A stretch of DNA of 64,000 nucleotides, from contig NC_134546.1 of NCBI RefSeq assembly GCF_050624435.1, forward strand, positions 10,253,001 to 10,317,000, in the 5' to 3' direction. The notes under the pieces are model-generated. The model did not search any database. It was not told where the DNA came from and saw only the letters and a program-made list of their open reading frames with translations. This document shows positions 1 to 12,140 of the stretch, one piece after another. This DNA is from Tenrec ecaudatus. Lineage: Eukaryota > Chordata > Mammalia > Afrosoricida > Tenrecidae. Every line of letters starts with the position of its first letter. The stretch's first letter is position 1. The translations under genes were made by a program, and so were the position numbers.

Positions 1-1875
1 CCATTGGCCGACACTTGGGCCTTGGGTCTCCACTCTGCACTTCCCCCTTCATTTAATATGGTATATATACATACATACACACATACATACATGTCTAGAT
101 ATACATAGACATATACACATATATACACATACATACACACACTTATATGTTTTTTGCATGATGCCTTATACCTGGTACCTTGGCACCTCGTGATCGCACT
201 GGCCGGTATGCTTCTTCCATGTGGGCTTTTTTGCTTCTGAGCTAGATGGCCGCTTGTTCACCTTCAAGCCTTTAAGACCCCAGACACTATCTCTTTTGAT
301 AGCCGGGCACCATCAGCTTTCTTCACCACATTTGCTTATGCACCCATTTGTCTTCAGCGATCCTATCATGGAGGTGTGCAGTCAATGATATGATTTTTTG
401 TTCTTTGATGCCTGGTAACTGATCCCTTTGGGACCACTCGATCACACAGGCTGGTGTGTTCTTCCAGGTGGACTTTGTTCCTTCTGAGCTAGATGGCCGC
501 TTGTTTATCTCCAAGCCTTTAAGATCCCAGTCACTATCTCTTTTGATAGCCGGGCACCATCAGCTTTCTTCACCACATTTACTTGTTCACCCACTTTGGC
601 TCCAGCTGTTGTGTCGGGAGAGTGAGCATCATAGAGTTCCAATTTAATAAAAGAAGGTATTCATGCATTGAGGGAGTGTTTGAGTAGAGACCCAAGGTCC
701 TTCTGCCACCTTAATACTTAACCTATAAATATAGACACATAGATCTATTTCCCCATCCTCCTATATATATTTGCATGTACATGTCTTTGTCTAGACCTCC
801 ATAAATGCCCTTTGACTCCTAGCTCTTTCCTCCATCTCCCTTGACTTTCCTCCTGCCCTACTACCATGCTTCGTCGCCACCTGGGCTAGAGTATACCTCT
901 TCTCTAAGCAACCTTACCCTTGATCATTTCCCACCAGGCCTCCCACTCCCCCCTCTCTACCATTTGGGGTCCCATGTTTTTCCCTTGTCCCTGGGTTTGT
1001 TAACACCACTTCCTTACCCCCCCATTACCCCCCCACCCCAAGTCCCCCCGGAACTGTATGTCCCGTTGTTTTTCCTCCAGATAGTTCATCCAGCCTGTCC
1101 TATTCAGACAGACCAGTGGAGACACTAACATGCACGAAAACAAGACAGAGGAAAACAAAGCAACAGTATACAACAAGACAACAAAACAACAAAAACAAAC
1201 CACTGACAAAGAACAGAACAAAACAGTTCACAAGAGAAAAGCTTGTAGTTAGTTCAGGGATCGTTTGCTGGCCCTTAGGAGCGTTTTCCAGTCCAGTCTG
1301 TTGGGGCACCACGCCCTGGCCCCAAAGTCCACTTTCAGCATTCCCTGGGGACCTTGCCACTCCATTCCCTTGCTGTTCCGCTGCACTCCCCCAGTGATTT
1401 GCCTCGGTGTGGTGGGATCAGGTCAGGTGCAATTCCCACACTGTGTCTCCGGTGCTGTCCCCTGTATCGCCCTTAGTCATTGAGGGGCATCATGTCTCAT
1501 AGTAGGGCCAGCCATGTTGTTCTCGGCCCCCTTATTCTTAAGGAGTGATTCACACCTTTTGTCTCTTTCATTACCTGGAAATGTCCTGTGAAGTATTTCC
1601 CTAGAGAGCTCCAGATAGTCAAGATTAAGGCACTGCCCAACTGACTGCATTAACAAGGGCCTCATTACTATAAGACCCTATTGTCGAAAAACTCTACTCT
1701 TCTCCCTCTTCTCCAGAGATTGGAGTCTAGTCCCCTCCACTGCACTATATTCTTTATTTTCTTCCATAATTATGCCATCCCAGTTCCAGTGTGGAGCTGG
1801 ACCCCACAGCTGCCCCACTACATGCCATCAGCACCCTCTCCCTAGTTCTGCCAATCAAGCATCTTCAAATATATT
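1..1875 (-). mobile_element. L1-type LINE 3' UTR, minus strand, continuing off the left edge
   Basis: On the minus strand this matches the family seen again at 4768-5790, 14898-16165 and 50245-51199, with shared blocks such as gctagatggccgcttgt and tagccgggcaccatcag. It is the only copy that extends far upstream, through the 1100-1875 segment that the other copies lack. The polyadenylation end lies beyond position 1. Open frames here (for example 841-1128 and 1116-1397) read UTR sequence and are not genes. Assignment to L1 rather than another LINE clade is from remembered tenrec/elephant repeats. Confidence 0.75.
189..612 (-). repeat. Internal tandem duplication in the LINE 3' UTR
   Basis: Two diverged units lie head to tail, about 189-436 and 437-612. 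Both contain gctagatggccgcttgtt, cctttaaga and gatagccgggcaccatcagc. The first unit adds a segment ending in the cgatcctatcatggaggtg region. Confidence 0.8.
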
Positions 1876-1930
1876 TGAGGGGGAGTATTACTCTGGACGA
1901 GAACCGTTAGGTTAGAAATTAAAGAAGCAC

Positions 1931-2012
1931 AAGGGGCTTCACATAATACGTGGAAAAACTCCGTGATCTACCTTTTAATTCCATTTTTTCCACAAACTTA
2001 TTGAAGCCCCTT
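1931..2012. mobile_element. Mariner-like miniature inverted-repeat element (about 82 bp)
   Basis: The ends are inverted copies: aaggggcttca at the left and tattgaagcccctt at the right, with a further inner pair (acgtggaaaaa and ttttttccacaaa). Length and structure resemble mariner-derived miniature elements such as MADE1. The related copy at 30670-30735 shares these termini. There is no coding capacity. Confidence 0.6.
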
Positions 2013-2063
2013 CATATCCCATATAATTCAGAAATCCTACTTCAAGTTATAAATCCTAAATTC

Positions 2064-2281
2064 TACAGAAATAAAACCTGAGGCACAAATAGATACATAC
2101 CCACACCCATATTCAATGTAGCATTGGTCACAATAGCAAAAAGATGGAAACAATGGATGACTAGATAAACAAATTTTGGCACATATACACACTGAAATAA
2201 GATGCTACAATAAAGAACAATAATGGATCCATGAAACATCTCACAACACAGATGAATCTGGAAGGTGTTACAAAAATAAAA
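2064..2281 (+). mobile_element. Old L1 3'-end fragment
   Basis: This shows the typical end of mammalian L1 ORF2 and the start of its UTR: cacaatagcaaaaagatgg, then a dact-agataaacaaa block, an aataaagaacaataatgga block, and catgaaacatctcacaaca. It is heavily mutated. Confidence 0.7.
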
Positions 2282-2325
2282 CGAATCCATTGTCATCAAG
2301 TCAATTCTGATTCAGAGCAACTAGT
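2282..2325 (-). mobile_element. AfroSINE tail fragment
   Basis: The text attgtcatcaagtcaattctg is close to the reverse complement of the AfroSINE 3' region (gaatcgactcgacggcaat). Only the tail remains, abutting a plus-strand SINE. Confidence 0.5.
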
Positions 2326-2344
2326 TAGGATGAAGTAGGTCTGC

Positions 2345-2500
2345 TGCTAGAGGCCTGATGGCATAGTGGTTGTGCAGTTCAAAACCACCAGTTGCTCCAA
2401 GTGAGAAAGATTTCTACAAGGGAGAAGGCTTTCTACTCCTATAGAGTTCAAATCTTAGAAAACCACAAGTATAGTTCTACCCTGAGACATAAGGCAGCAA
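2345..2500 (+). mobile_element. AfroSINE, degraded
   Basis: The sequence includes gcctgatggcatagtggtt, the B-box-like gttcaaaaccaccag, and ctttctactcctat. The first half of the tRNA-like head is partly deleted. Confidence 0.65.
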
Positions 2501-2994
2501 TTCATGTAAAGGAGTAACACATCAAATGAGCACAACCTCTACTAGTCTGAGACCAGAAGAACTAGATGGTACCTGACTACCATCACTCACCAAGCTGACT
2601 GAATCATAAAGGAGGGTTTCAAGAGGGAACAAGAAAAAATATATAGATAAAAATCCACATTCACAAAATACATCTGACTTGTTGTTCTGACCTTCAGACT
2701 AGGAAAACCAGATGAATGGAAACAGGGAACCTAGGGTGGACAGGGGCAGAATGCTGACACATTACACAGATTGCTATCAATGTCACAAAACAATTTGAGG
2801 GTAAATTGCTAAATGGGAAACTATTTGGTTCTATAAACTTTCACCTAAAATACATGAAAATGTTCAAAAACAAAGATTTTTTCCCCCATCCAAATTCACA
2901 GACTAGCTGAATTCTACCCACAAAGGTTACAAACCAGTACTCTAAGCCTACCTTCTAGATGACAGGAAAAAGAAGAGGACCAAATCCATAGTCC

Positions 2995-3180
2995 TGTCTA
3001 CTGCTACTAAGTCAATTCAGACTCAGAGCAACCCGACTCAGGGTTTTTGAGACTAAATCTTTATAGGAGTAGCTAGCCTATCTTTCCTCCCTTGGAGCAG
3101 CTGGTAGGTTTGAACTGCAAAATTTGTATCTAGCCGTTCAAAGTTTACCTGTTAATGCCATCAGCTACTTCAAGGGCTCC
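2995..3180 (-). mobile_element. AfroSINE
   Basis: It reads from the SINE tail (aagtcaattcagactcagagc) through ggagcagctggtaggtttgaac to the reversed head (caagggctcc) at 3180. Confidence 0.75.
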
Positions 3181-3189
3181 TGAGGATAA

Positions 3190-3308
3190 GCTTACTCACT
3201 CTTCATCAAATATGACTCATAATGACCATATAGGATAGAGCAGCCCCTCTGGGTTTCCAAGGTTGTAAATTTTTACAGGAGCAGAACGCCTCATCTTTCT
3301 GCCAAGAG
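3190..3308 (-). mobile_element. AfroSINE, 3' half only
   Basis: The block atatgactcataatgaccat followed by ataggatagagcagcccctctgg matches the SINE 3' half on the minus strand. The head is missing beyond the ctttctgccaag end. Confidence 0.65.
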
Positions 3309-3309
3309 G

Positions 3310-4020
3310 ATAAGACAGTTCTAAATCATAACATGGAAGCCAATCAAGCAAATTAAGAAAACGAGATAGTCTACAAAAGAATTAACCAAGGTTAGTACCA
3401 TAAACAAAAAAAAAGTGGAAATTATTTTAGGGTAAAACTAATAGGTTATGATAAATTAAATAGATTTTAAAAAGTCAGTGAAGCACTTATAACGGGAGTA
3501 AGAGGAAAACTCAACTCTGCACTCTCTTTTTGCACTTGTGCTTCCATTATTGGTATTCTCTTTCAAAGGTTTTCCAAAAGAATCATTGGAGGTTAATTGT
3601 CCATTTTGTGAAAGTTGGTTCATCTAACACTAAATAATATAAATCTTTAAACTCACTTAACCACTCATGTAAACGATATCATATTAAAAGAATTAACTAA
3701 GTGCTAACTCACTTATGTGAAATGTAAACATCTGACATGGACATATGGACTTATTAAAGATGCTGGTAGGTATTAGTCCTTATAAAACATCAGGAAATAT
3801 TAATTTCTTTTTTTAGATGAAAAAGTATTCCTTAATCCAAGTGGTAAATTCTCTTTAACTGGACAAGAGAAATAAGCATACATTCTTCTCTATATACAGT
3901 TCATATTTCAAACTTATAAAACACAGCCATATGGAATTTTAGCATACTGTAATATTCCTGTATTGATCTTCACCAGAATTTAGTTTTTTTTTTAAATAAA
4001 GACTTCATGTTCTACAAACG
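3310..4020. other. No gene or repeat recognised
   Basis: This is AT-rich sequence with short homopolymers. I see no open frame of note, splice-like exon or family signature. Confidence 0.5.
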
Positions 4021-4024
4021 CCCT

Positions 4025-4310
4025 CTTTTTGGTCTCTCTTCTCCCTGTGCTACACACTCCTCTCCAATCTACTTTCCATGACGCATTGCTCAAAAATGGG
4101 CAACTCTTTTAAAAAAAAATGTTTTACACATATCACTCAATTTAATCATTCAATCATAATAAGATTTGTGCAATCATCACCACAATCGATTCCAGAACAC
4201 TTTCCTCCTTATACTCTACTTCCCCTCAAGGTTCTCTTTCATTCCCCTGGGTAATTACTAATCTATTGTCTTTATAGATTTACCTATCCTGGATTACATA
4301 TACAGAATAT
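4025..4310 (-). mobile_element. Possible old L1 3' UTR fragment
   Basis: The run gtgcaatcatcaccacaat, then ttccagaacactttcctcc, then ctattgtctttatagatttac recalls the reverse complement of ancient mammalian L1 3' UTRs. A similar block appears at 38260-38460. The assignment is from memory and moderate at best. Confidence 0.45.
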
Positions 4311-4767
4311 CATACAAAATACAAAGAGGTCACAGACAAAATGAAAAACAAAAAACTAACAACAATGACTAGACGAAACATAGAAAAAACACATTTAAAA
4401 AAACAGGAACTTTTAAAATGGGTCAGAAGGGGATCAAATGCTCAGGTTTTAGCCTAACTACATCTGTCATAATCAATTTTACAATGCTCTCTGAGAGCAA
4501 GGCTATTCAAATCCCTGGATTATATTCAGAGGAGAGGGATTCACAGGAGGCCTAATCCATGTGGGAATCCTACAATAGATTTTTGGGCTTCCATTGTCAT
4601 AAAATGGGAAACTCTTCTTTCCCTATGTGCAATGCAGTGAATTAGTTAATATGGCTATTCTAACCATATAATTTGTTGCTCCCTCCAAACAAACTTCATT
4701 TACCTTATAGGTCTAGGTGATGGGAGATTTAACTATGATTGTTGACAGAGTTAATTTTGACTGCCAT
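4311..4767. other. No gene or repeat recognised
   Basis: This is AT-rich sequence between two LINE fragments. No supported feature was seen. Confidence 0.5.
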
Positions 4768-5790
4768 CTATTTGTAGATGTCTAAATACAGGCATGTACA
4801 TATGTAAATATATATAATGATAGGGAAATAGATCTATGTATTATATATATTTATATGTTAAGTATCAAGGTAGCAGATGGACATTGGGCCTCTACTCAAG
4901 TGCTCCCTCAATACAAGAACACTTTGTTCTACTGACCTGGCATTCCATGATGCTCATCTTCCCAACACAATCACTGAAGACAAAATGGGTGTATAGCAAA
5001 TGTGGTGAAGAGAGCTGATGGTGCCCAGCTATGAAATGATATAGCATCCAGGGTCTTAAAAGGCTTGAAAATAAATAAGTGGCCATCTAGCTGAGAAGCA
5101 ACAAAGTCCACATGGAAGAAGCACACCAGCCTGTGATCATGAGGTGTCGATGGGATTAGTTATTGGGCATCAAAAACCCAGAGCAAAAAATCATTATCAA
5201 TGTGAATGAGGGGGAGTAGCGACCCAAAGTCCATCTGTAGACAACTGGACATCCCCTTACAGATGGGTCACATGGAAGAGACGAGCCAGAGTGCAGTATA
5301 GCACTGATGAAACATACAACTTTCCTCTAGTTCTTTATCATGATCCCAATTCTACCTTACAAACCCAGCTAGACCAGAGTATATATATGGGTACAGATAA
5401 AACCTCACAAAACAGGGAATCTTGGACAGATAAACCCCTCAGGATCAATAATGAGAGTATCAGGAGGGGATGGGGAAGGTGAGGGGAGAAAGGGTGAACT
5501 GATCACAATGACTTACATATATCTCCTGCCTAGGGGACAACAGAAAAGTGGGTGAGGGGAGACATTAGTCAGTGTAAGACATGAAAAAATAATAATTTAT
5601 AAATTATAATGGGTTCGTGAGGAAGGGGGGAAAATGAGGAGCTGAAACCAAGGGCTCAAGTAGAAAGAAAATGTTTTGAAAATGATGATGGCAACAAATA
5701 TACCAATGTGCTTGACACAATGGATTTATGTATGGATAGTGTTAAGAGCTGTATGAGCCCCCAATAAAATGATTTAAATAAAAAAATTAG
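4768..5790 (+). mobile_element. L1-type LINE 3' UTR with polyadenylation end
   Basis: A plus-strand copy of the same family as 1-1875. It runs from aaatacaggcatgtacatatg through gctgatggtgcccagctat and ggccatctagctgagaagc to the 3' end gagcccccaataaaatga followed by an A-rich tail. AATAAA is the polyadenylation signal. The copy is 5' truncated; the open frames at 4836-5018 and 5291-5482 are chance readings. Confidence 0.8.
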
Positions 5791-5823
5791 CCATCTCAGA
5801 AGCAAAGAGAGTTATCTTACACT

Positions 5824-6451
5824 TGTGGGAAATGAACACCGAGGGAGATATTCCCTTACTTATAACAAAGGGAATCTGTAAAGCTGGTATTCCACCGTCG
5901 GAAAGCATCCACTTTAGTAAGTTAGATATAAAGTCCAAGTACATTATCCTGCTTTAAATATCTTTCCCACAGATTCTTCCCTAACAGCTATGCTGCCTTA
6001 AAGTGAGGACATGGTTGACTTTACTCCCTAAAGAAGCAGATATCCTTTTGTTCTCTCTTCCCACCATGTCATTTAACACCCTCCCACCCCCACCCTCATA
6101 CCTTCCCCCTATACAGGTATTAGGTTTCTTCACCTGTGAGCTCAGGGACCTTAATGTAGATACTACCTACTTGTAACTCATGTAACTACTGAATATACAT
6201 GTCTTAAGGCAACCTATAAATGTCCCAAGATAGTAAAGGCTCTCTCTCACTTCCCCCAGTTCCACATGGTCCATCAAGAGGATCTGAGGTGAGCATGTGA
6301 GGATCTGAGGTAAAATGTGTCTCACTCCTTTATTTCACTCTCTCTCCTATCTTTCTTAACCTCTAACATGTTACTATAATCTTTTATATATGATCAACAT
6401 ACATTTGCGCCTACTGGCCCTTCAGTTATTGGAGGCTGGTTTCTTCTGACA
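5824..6451 (+). mobile_element. Endogenous retrovirus LTR, class II-like
   Basis: It begins TGTGGGA and ends TTCTTCTGACA, the same termini as the minus-strand LTR at 55644-56314. Shared internal blocks include ccacatggtccatca, gaggtgagcatg and a catttgcgcctac-ggccc stretch. A TATA-like cctataaatg sits near 6206. The six bases on either side (tacact and actacc) do not match, so either one edge is lost or more proviral sequence once followed. No viral coding region was recognised. Confidence 0.65.
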
Positions 6452-7025
6452 ACTACCATCAATAGAGAAGAACCAGGAATGGAACACATCCTTTGGACCT
6501 TGGGGTACCTGAGTAACAGAATCAGAAGCCAGAGCATGAGATGGAGAAGTGGGCTTTCCAGCCCATGGAGCAAGTAAAGCTGTATGTGTTTAGACAAGAG
6601 GCTCGTTATAAAATGAGGTGCCTCTGGACACTTCATTGGGAGAGCGGGAGCTTAGTGCCTTGGGTTGAGGCTTACCGTGAAGTTGTATGCCCTTTTGGTA
6701 TTTATTAGCAGCCCTAAAAAATGCTTTACAACATTGCACAAGCAGGACTGATGTCAGATCAAGAGGCTGAGGGTGAGAAAGAGGACTGCTTGTGGCCATG
6801 GTAGAAACTATCCTGACTGAACTACTGTATCCTGCATATTTCTCACCTGAATTGTAACCCCTTAATTTTGAATAGCATGTGTGAATGCTGTGTGGCCACT
6901 GCCACACATGACTGCATGAAAAGTAGAGAGTTGCAGGGGGTGGGGGTGAGGGGAGGGGGGCGGAGCTGAAAAGTGTTGTGGAAAAAAGTTAGTGTGAGAA
7001 CCCTTAAAGGTCATCTGTACCCTAC
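6452..7025. other. Unassigned sequence downstream of the LTR
   Basis: This has fewer repeats than its surroundings, and I recognised no retroviral primer-binding site or gag-like frame. It could be degraded proviral leader or host flank. A purine-rich G-run lies near 6935-6965. Confidence 0.4.
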
Positions 7026-7029
7026 CTCC

Positions 7030-7235
7030 AATTCAAACCCATTGTCATCTAGTTATTCAAGCTCACAGTGAACCTATCAAACAAAACACACTATCCTTTA
7101 GGGTTTCTAAGGCTATAAATCTTTACGGAAACTGATTGCCACCTCTCTCACCCAAGGAAACGTGGGCAAGTTCAAGCCCCCCAACCTTTTGATTAGCAGT
7201 TCAGTACTTAATCACTACAGCAGCCTTTCTCACCA
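7030..7235 (-). mobile_element. AfroSINE, degraded
   Basis: The block cccattgtcatctagttat, the run ggtttctaaggctataaatc and the reversed head-like tttgattagcagttcagtac follow the SINE order on the minus strand. Confidence 0.6.
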
Positions 7236-7239
7236 CTAT

Positions 7240-9525
7240 GGCATACAATTACAGTGGCTATGCCCTATATTACATGGATCATTTCAAATTCAAGATAAAT
7301 AAGAAAGTATTTTTAAGATTTAGGTTTTTTTAATATATATTTATGAGTGTCTACGATAAAGGAACAGAACTCTAGTAAACCCTAATATTAAATCCAATTA
7401 TAATTTTACATAGTAGAGAAATAACTATCACTGCTTCCTTTTTACTACATTTCCTATTTTCCTCTTATCACATTTTTATTACATCCCAAAGTCTATCCTA
7501 ACTAGAAAATATTACTGCATTTCACTTGCTAGAATTACAGCAATGGCACCTGTATTTCTCTGCAAAAAAAAAAAAATAAAGAAGAACCTGAGTTGTTCAT
7601 ATTAATGATACTGAATAATCTCAATTCTAAGAAAACATAACTGGCATTATATTTATGCAATTCCAATTAATGCTCACCTTTAACAAGCTATTATAGTCCT
7701 AAAAATGAATATTTCATAGGCCTTGATTGTGAAAATGTCTTATATATAAAAAGTTAGTTCTTAAATTTGATTAAAGTCAAAAAATACAGAAGACCAAACT
7801 TGGAAATAGAAGAACAAATCACAATTAAAATTTTACACTGGAAATGATAAAAATGTATATAGGGCTTATCTAACTAGACAAGTCCTTTCCCCTTTCTGCA
7901 TCCCTATGTCGACAATAAGGGCAGTGAGGAGGGGTTTGGACTAGATGATCGCAGATCCCTTTCCATAGTCTGTTTATTTCCTAGACTTCACATTTGTTTT
8001 TAATAAATAATTGCTAAAGATAATTTTTGGCCTTTTAATCCAGAATGAACAAAGGCAGTATAATGAAGGATTGGATAGTATTTTCCAAGCAGCAGTAAAA
8101 CACAATACACAATAAATTATTCATATTTATTTGATATCTAGTGTAACCATACTTTAGCAACTAATTGATACTAATATCTACATGTGTAAAGGCAGTCATG
8201 ACAAAAATAAGTAGTATTTTAAGGTTACAAAATTCTTATGTTTAAAACTTTGTTTAAAAAAATGCTTTAAAAAAAGAAAAACTGTTTAAGGATACTCCTG
8301 TAGGATAAGAAATTAACACATTCAATTTGAAAACTATAATGATAGTCAAATGGAAAGAGAATTTTATTAATTTTTAATTTCTATGTCCCACTCAGTTTTT
8401 GTTTGCAAATAAAATTCAATAGCACAATTATCACTAAAATTTTAGATTTTTTCTTTATAAAAAGGTGAAAAAGGATATATAGTTTCAATGAGACTATTCA
8501 TCACCTAATTTCTCCTAATTAAGACATATCTTATTACAAAGTCATACATTAAAAAGTTGCTGATAAGGTATAAAAGCTTAAATTTGGATGTGTATGCTAC
8601 TTCTTTTAAATGGTAATCTGAACACTAGGGGGTCTATTTTAAAATGGGAAACAATAAAAAGAATTGGGGTTCAATACTATGTAACAATAAATATACTTAT
8701 CCATTGCCCTACTCGCGAGATGCAAAGGTATGCCAAAATGAAGAAAGTGTTCTATGATCTCAAGTCATAAAATATCAAGCAACTATCTCACACGAGGAGG
8801 ACCTGAGAAGGCTTTCCAGAGATCAGGCTTGAGATGAGTCTTAAATGTTAGGAATAACCAAAGCAAAGCAAGAGTATGCAATACAAGCAGAAAAGAAAAT
8901 GCAATGCACTTTTCAATGATAACGAGAGGAGGCATAGCAGAGAGGCACTGCAAGCAGGCAGGCATATGGGCAGTATGCCAGACCATAAAGGGATCTGTCC
9001 ACATTACACAGGAGTTTGGACTTTATGCACAAGTCCACAGTGAGTCATTACAGACTTTAAGACATGGTATTGAACACATCACTCTGGTAAAGTAATAGAG
9101 GAAGAGGGTCAAGGACAGAGCCCAAGAAGAGTCCAACATTTCTGGAGAGAGAAATAAAAAGCCAAAAGGAACAAAAAACCCTCCAATGATATAACACCTC
9201 TGAGATACACCCTAATATAAACAAACTTAAAATACAGAAAATGTTGAAAACCAGACCAGGTCACGCCAGGTATGCCTTACCTAGCAGTCTGGCTCATGGG
9301 AAACACTCAAGAAACTTCACAGGTATTCAATGATCGAAAGAACAAATGAATGACTATTGTGAAAGAGAAATTAAGTTCACAAAAGTCACTAACAGTGTCA
9401 TATAGATTCAAGTACATTCAAAATTATATAAAACTTTAAAATATTTTTTGTTAGACATGACTTTCTAAAATCTGACTCTAGATGTCTACCATTCATAAAA
9501 CATTGTATAATATACTAGTTTAGAG
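7240..9525. other. No gene recognised; AT-rich unique-looking sequence
   Basis: About 2.3 kb without a supported exon. A short A-run lies at 7565-7577. A block near 9280-9350 (ggctcatgggaaacactc-aag, then caatgatcg) faintly resembles an L2 or MIR tail. Confidence 0.45.
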
Positions 9526-9529
9526 TACT

Positions 9530-9718
9530 GGTCATCTAGTGAACTCGAGCTGATATTTACTAGCCGGGTGACCTTTGACTACTTTTTTAATTTTACTGTT
9601 TCCGTGTTTGTAAAATGGGGAAAGCAAACAGAACTTGCTTCTGGAAGCTCAGGGCACAATACTTGGCACGTGGTAGATTCTCAATGACAACTATTGCTAT
9701 TATTGTAAGCATCGTTTT
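9530..9718 (+). mobile_element. MIR element
   Basis: The MIR order is clear: ttactagccgggtgaccttt, then gtttgtaaaatgggg, then acttggcacgtggtagattc followed by tcaatgac. MIR is an ancient mammalian tRNA-derived SINE. An RTE tail follows it directly. Confidence 0.7.
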
Positions 9719-9721
9719 TCA

Positions 9722-9845
9722 AATGGCCTAAAGCAATAACATAGAACAACTGTGAGGACAACACAGGTCCGGTGGTGTTTTGTTCTGTTTACTTAGGGTC
9801 ATTATGAGTTGGAACCAACTCAACGGCTCCTAAGAACAAAAACAT
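9722..9845 (+). mobile_element. RTE (BovB-clade) LINE 3' end
   Basis: The segment contains ggtggtgttttgttctgttt, then gggtcattatgagttggaac and caactcaacggctcctaag. This is the 3' terminus of the afrotherian RTE family, also seen at 30400, 59400 and 63440. Confidence 0.7.
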
Positions 9846-9849
9846 AAGT

Positions 9850-11140
9850 ATTAACATTTGGATTGTGGAATACAGAGTTTTATAATAAATATAAATGTGA
9901 GCATCCCGAGTCTCCGGTTTAGGTATCTTTTCTTGACTTGGCAGAGTTCCCACTACTCAAAGAGGGAAAGGGGATAAAAGCAAAGCAATACGGACAGATA
10001 GGAATTGACTATAAGAAAAGTAACAGAGCACAGAGCAGTGGTCCTCAATGCCATGCCATGTAAGAAAAAACAGGGACTAGCTGGGGGTGATAATAAAGGT
10101 AGAACACATGGTAACCGACAACAGAACCAACTTCAAACAGAAGCAACTTCGATGATTACAACAACTTGTGGGAGAGAAGGGAATCATAGGGTTAGCAGAA
10201 GGTGGCTGGAAATAAGGCTTTAGAAGACATCTAAATGAAGGTGAACGTTAAATCCATAGTAGCAGAGTACATGAGTACAAATTATGACCCATGAGTCTAG
10301 GTGAGACTTTAAAAAGGTCATCTGGCTCAACTTTCTACCCAATATTTGAATCTTTTCTACAATGATCCTTTTGTCGTCATTTGAAAGCTTTCAATCAGCA
10401 AAATGTTCTTTCAAAAGCAGATTATTATTGAAAAACAATAATAAATGTGTTGGGGTGGAGGTAGGGAGATTCTCTCTGAATTTTCCAAGGTCATTCCCAG
10501 TTCAATTACATTACCAGAAAGGCAGAGTAAATTGACCATAGAAAAGGGATATTACAAAGTGAAGAAAGTATAGAAAAAGGAGAGGGCTAAGAGCTCAGAG
10601 CAAGTGATGAGGCAAATATACTTAGAAGAGAGGAAGAATGTGTGAGCAATAGTGTCAAGGTGCTGCAGAGAGGTCGAAGAAGTTTCCAACTTCAGAAATA
10701 ACACTGACTAAAACAGTTTTAGGACAGTGGTTGGGATAGAAGCCATACCACACGAGGTTAGGAAATATAGCAATACAGTAATAAAGCCAATAAGATCAAC
10801 ACCGGTTTGGTGGTGAAAGAAATAAAAGATAAAAAGTTGAGCAAGAGCTTTTTAGGTTTTTTTGGATTTTTTTAGGTTATAGCAGGCCTGACCTGCGCAT
10901 ATTGCAAACATCAAGAGACCAACTGAAGAGTAAAGTCAGAAAGTTGCAGGAAAAAAATGGAGAAGAACAGGGTGGGGCAGAGGAAGACAGTCATAATTGG
11001 GGACTATGAGTTACCTAAGGCTTACAATCCATCTTGAGAAACATAGAATTTTGTCAGCACGGCAACATTTTAAAAAAAAAAAGTAAGCTGACCCAGATAG
11101 GTTGCCTCCCATCTGAGGGAGAAAAAACAACAAAAAATCA
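9850..11140. other. No gene or repeat recognised
   Basis: Purine-rich, AT-rich sequence. The frame at 10005-10223 has no recognisable domain and no exon context. Confidence 0.45.
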
Positions 11141-11244
11141 GCTGTGACTTGGGAACACCTGGATGGCTTCACTCCCACCACTAGTTATGAAAGTAATCTT
11201 AAGTCCTCAGATCAAGAGCACCATGAAAACATATTATCAAGACT

Positions 11245-11314
11245 GCTTACATCACCAATATCTTCACTTTACAGGTCACGCTTACATCACCAATATCTTC
11301 AATTTACAGGTCAC
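11245..11314. repeat. Two 35-bp tandem units
   Basis: Units at 11245-11279 and 11280-11314 share gcttacatcaccaatatctt and differ at a single base (cactt versus aattt). The frames at 11144-11482 and 11163-11396 are shadows that span it. Confidence 0.85.
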
Positions 11315-11318
11315 ACTC

Positions 11319-11705
11319 TACAGACACTACCTGTCTGTCAGCCTATTATACTGTTGTGCTTTTATGGTGCTATCTTATTTGATGCCATGCCTTTAGTATT
11401 CCAAGTAGGGCCACCCACAGTGACCAGATTTCAACAAAGTTTCCAGGCTAAACAGACTAGGAAAAAAGGCCTAGTGACCTAGTTCTGAAAATTTGCCAAT
11501 AACAAAATTAAATATTGCCCCACACAGTTTTGGAAGATAAGCCCTGCCCCATAAGTTGGAAGGGACTACACAATAATTGCAACAATGGACTCCACCATGC
11601 CAGTGATCATGAAGGTGACAATAGGACTGGGCAACGTTTCATTCTGTTGTTCATAAGGTCAACATGCATCAGAAAGAACTCGGGAATAACTAACAACAAC
11701 ACAGT
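11319..11705 (+). mobile_element. Internally deleted RTE derivative (5' end fused to 3' end)
   Basis: The left part matches the RTE 5' region: acctgtctgtcagcctatta, then gggccacccacagtgacc and tagttctgaaaatttgccaa. The right part, from about 11575, matches the RTE 3' end: aataggactgggcaacg, then tttcattctgttgttcata and a (AAC)n tail. The whole coding region is absent. It is either a non-autonomous family member or a deletion copy. Confidence 0.6.
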
Positions 11706-12025
11706 TCACAGTTGTACGTTTTTTTTACAGAGTATTTTGGTAATCTTTATAATAAACTAGTAAGAAAAACATTTCTGAGTGAATGAACAAATGATCCCCA
11801 TGACATGGGTGAAAAAGTAAGTTCAAGAATAACTTGGCTAATTTTGAAGATGAAATTTGAATTCCAATCTTCTGATTCTACATCATATTGCCTCTCCAAT
11901 AAAAAAAGAAAGTCTAAATTCTTTCACAACTGCCTCCCATCCATTTCAGAAACCCAGAGTTTTCCTCTTTTGTCCCTTTCTCCTTAACAGGTCAATTACT
12001 AACCCAAGAAAAGTACTTACTCTAA
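11706..12025. other. No gene or repeat recognised
   Basis: Short AT-rich interval with no supported feature. Confidence 0.45.
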
Positions 12026-12140
12026 TAATTATTATTATTGTTCTTAGTTGCCATCCAGTCAGCCCACAATACAGGACAATCCCATGCTCAAGGACACACT
12101 GACTGGTCCTGCCCCATGTCCAGGACCAGTTGCAATGGGA
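12026..12140 (-). mobile_element. RTE or SINE tail fragment
   Basis: An (ATT)n tract leads into cttagttgccatccagtcag and then ggtcctgccccatgtccag, similar in order to the reverse complement of an RTE 3' end. It is diverged. Confidence 0.45.
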
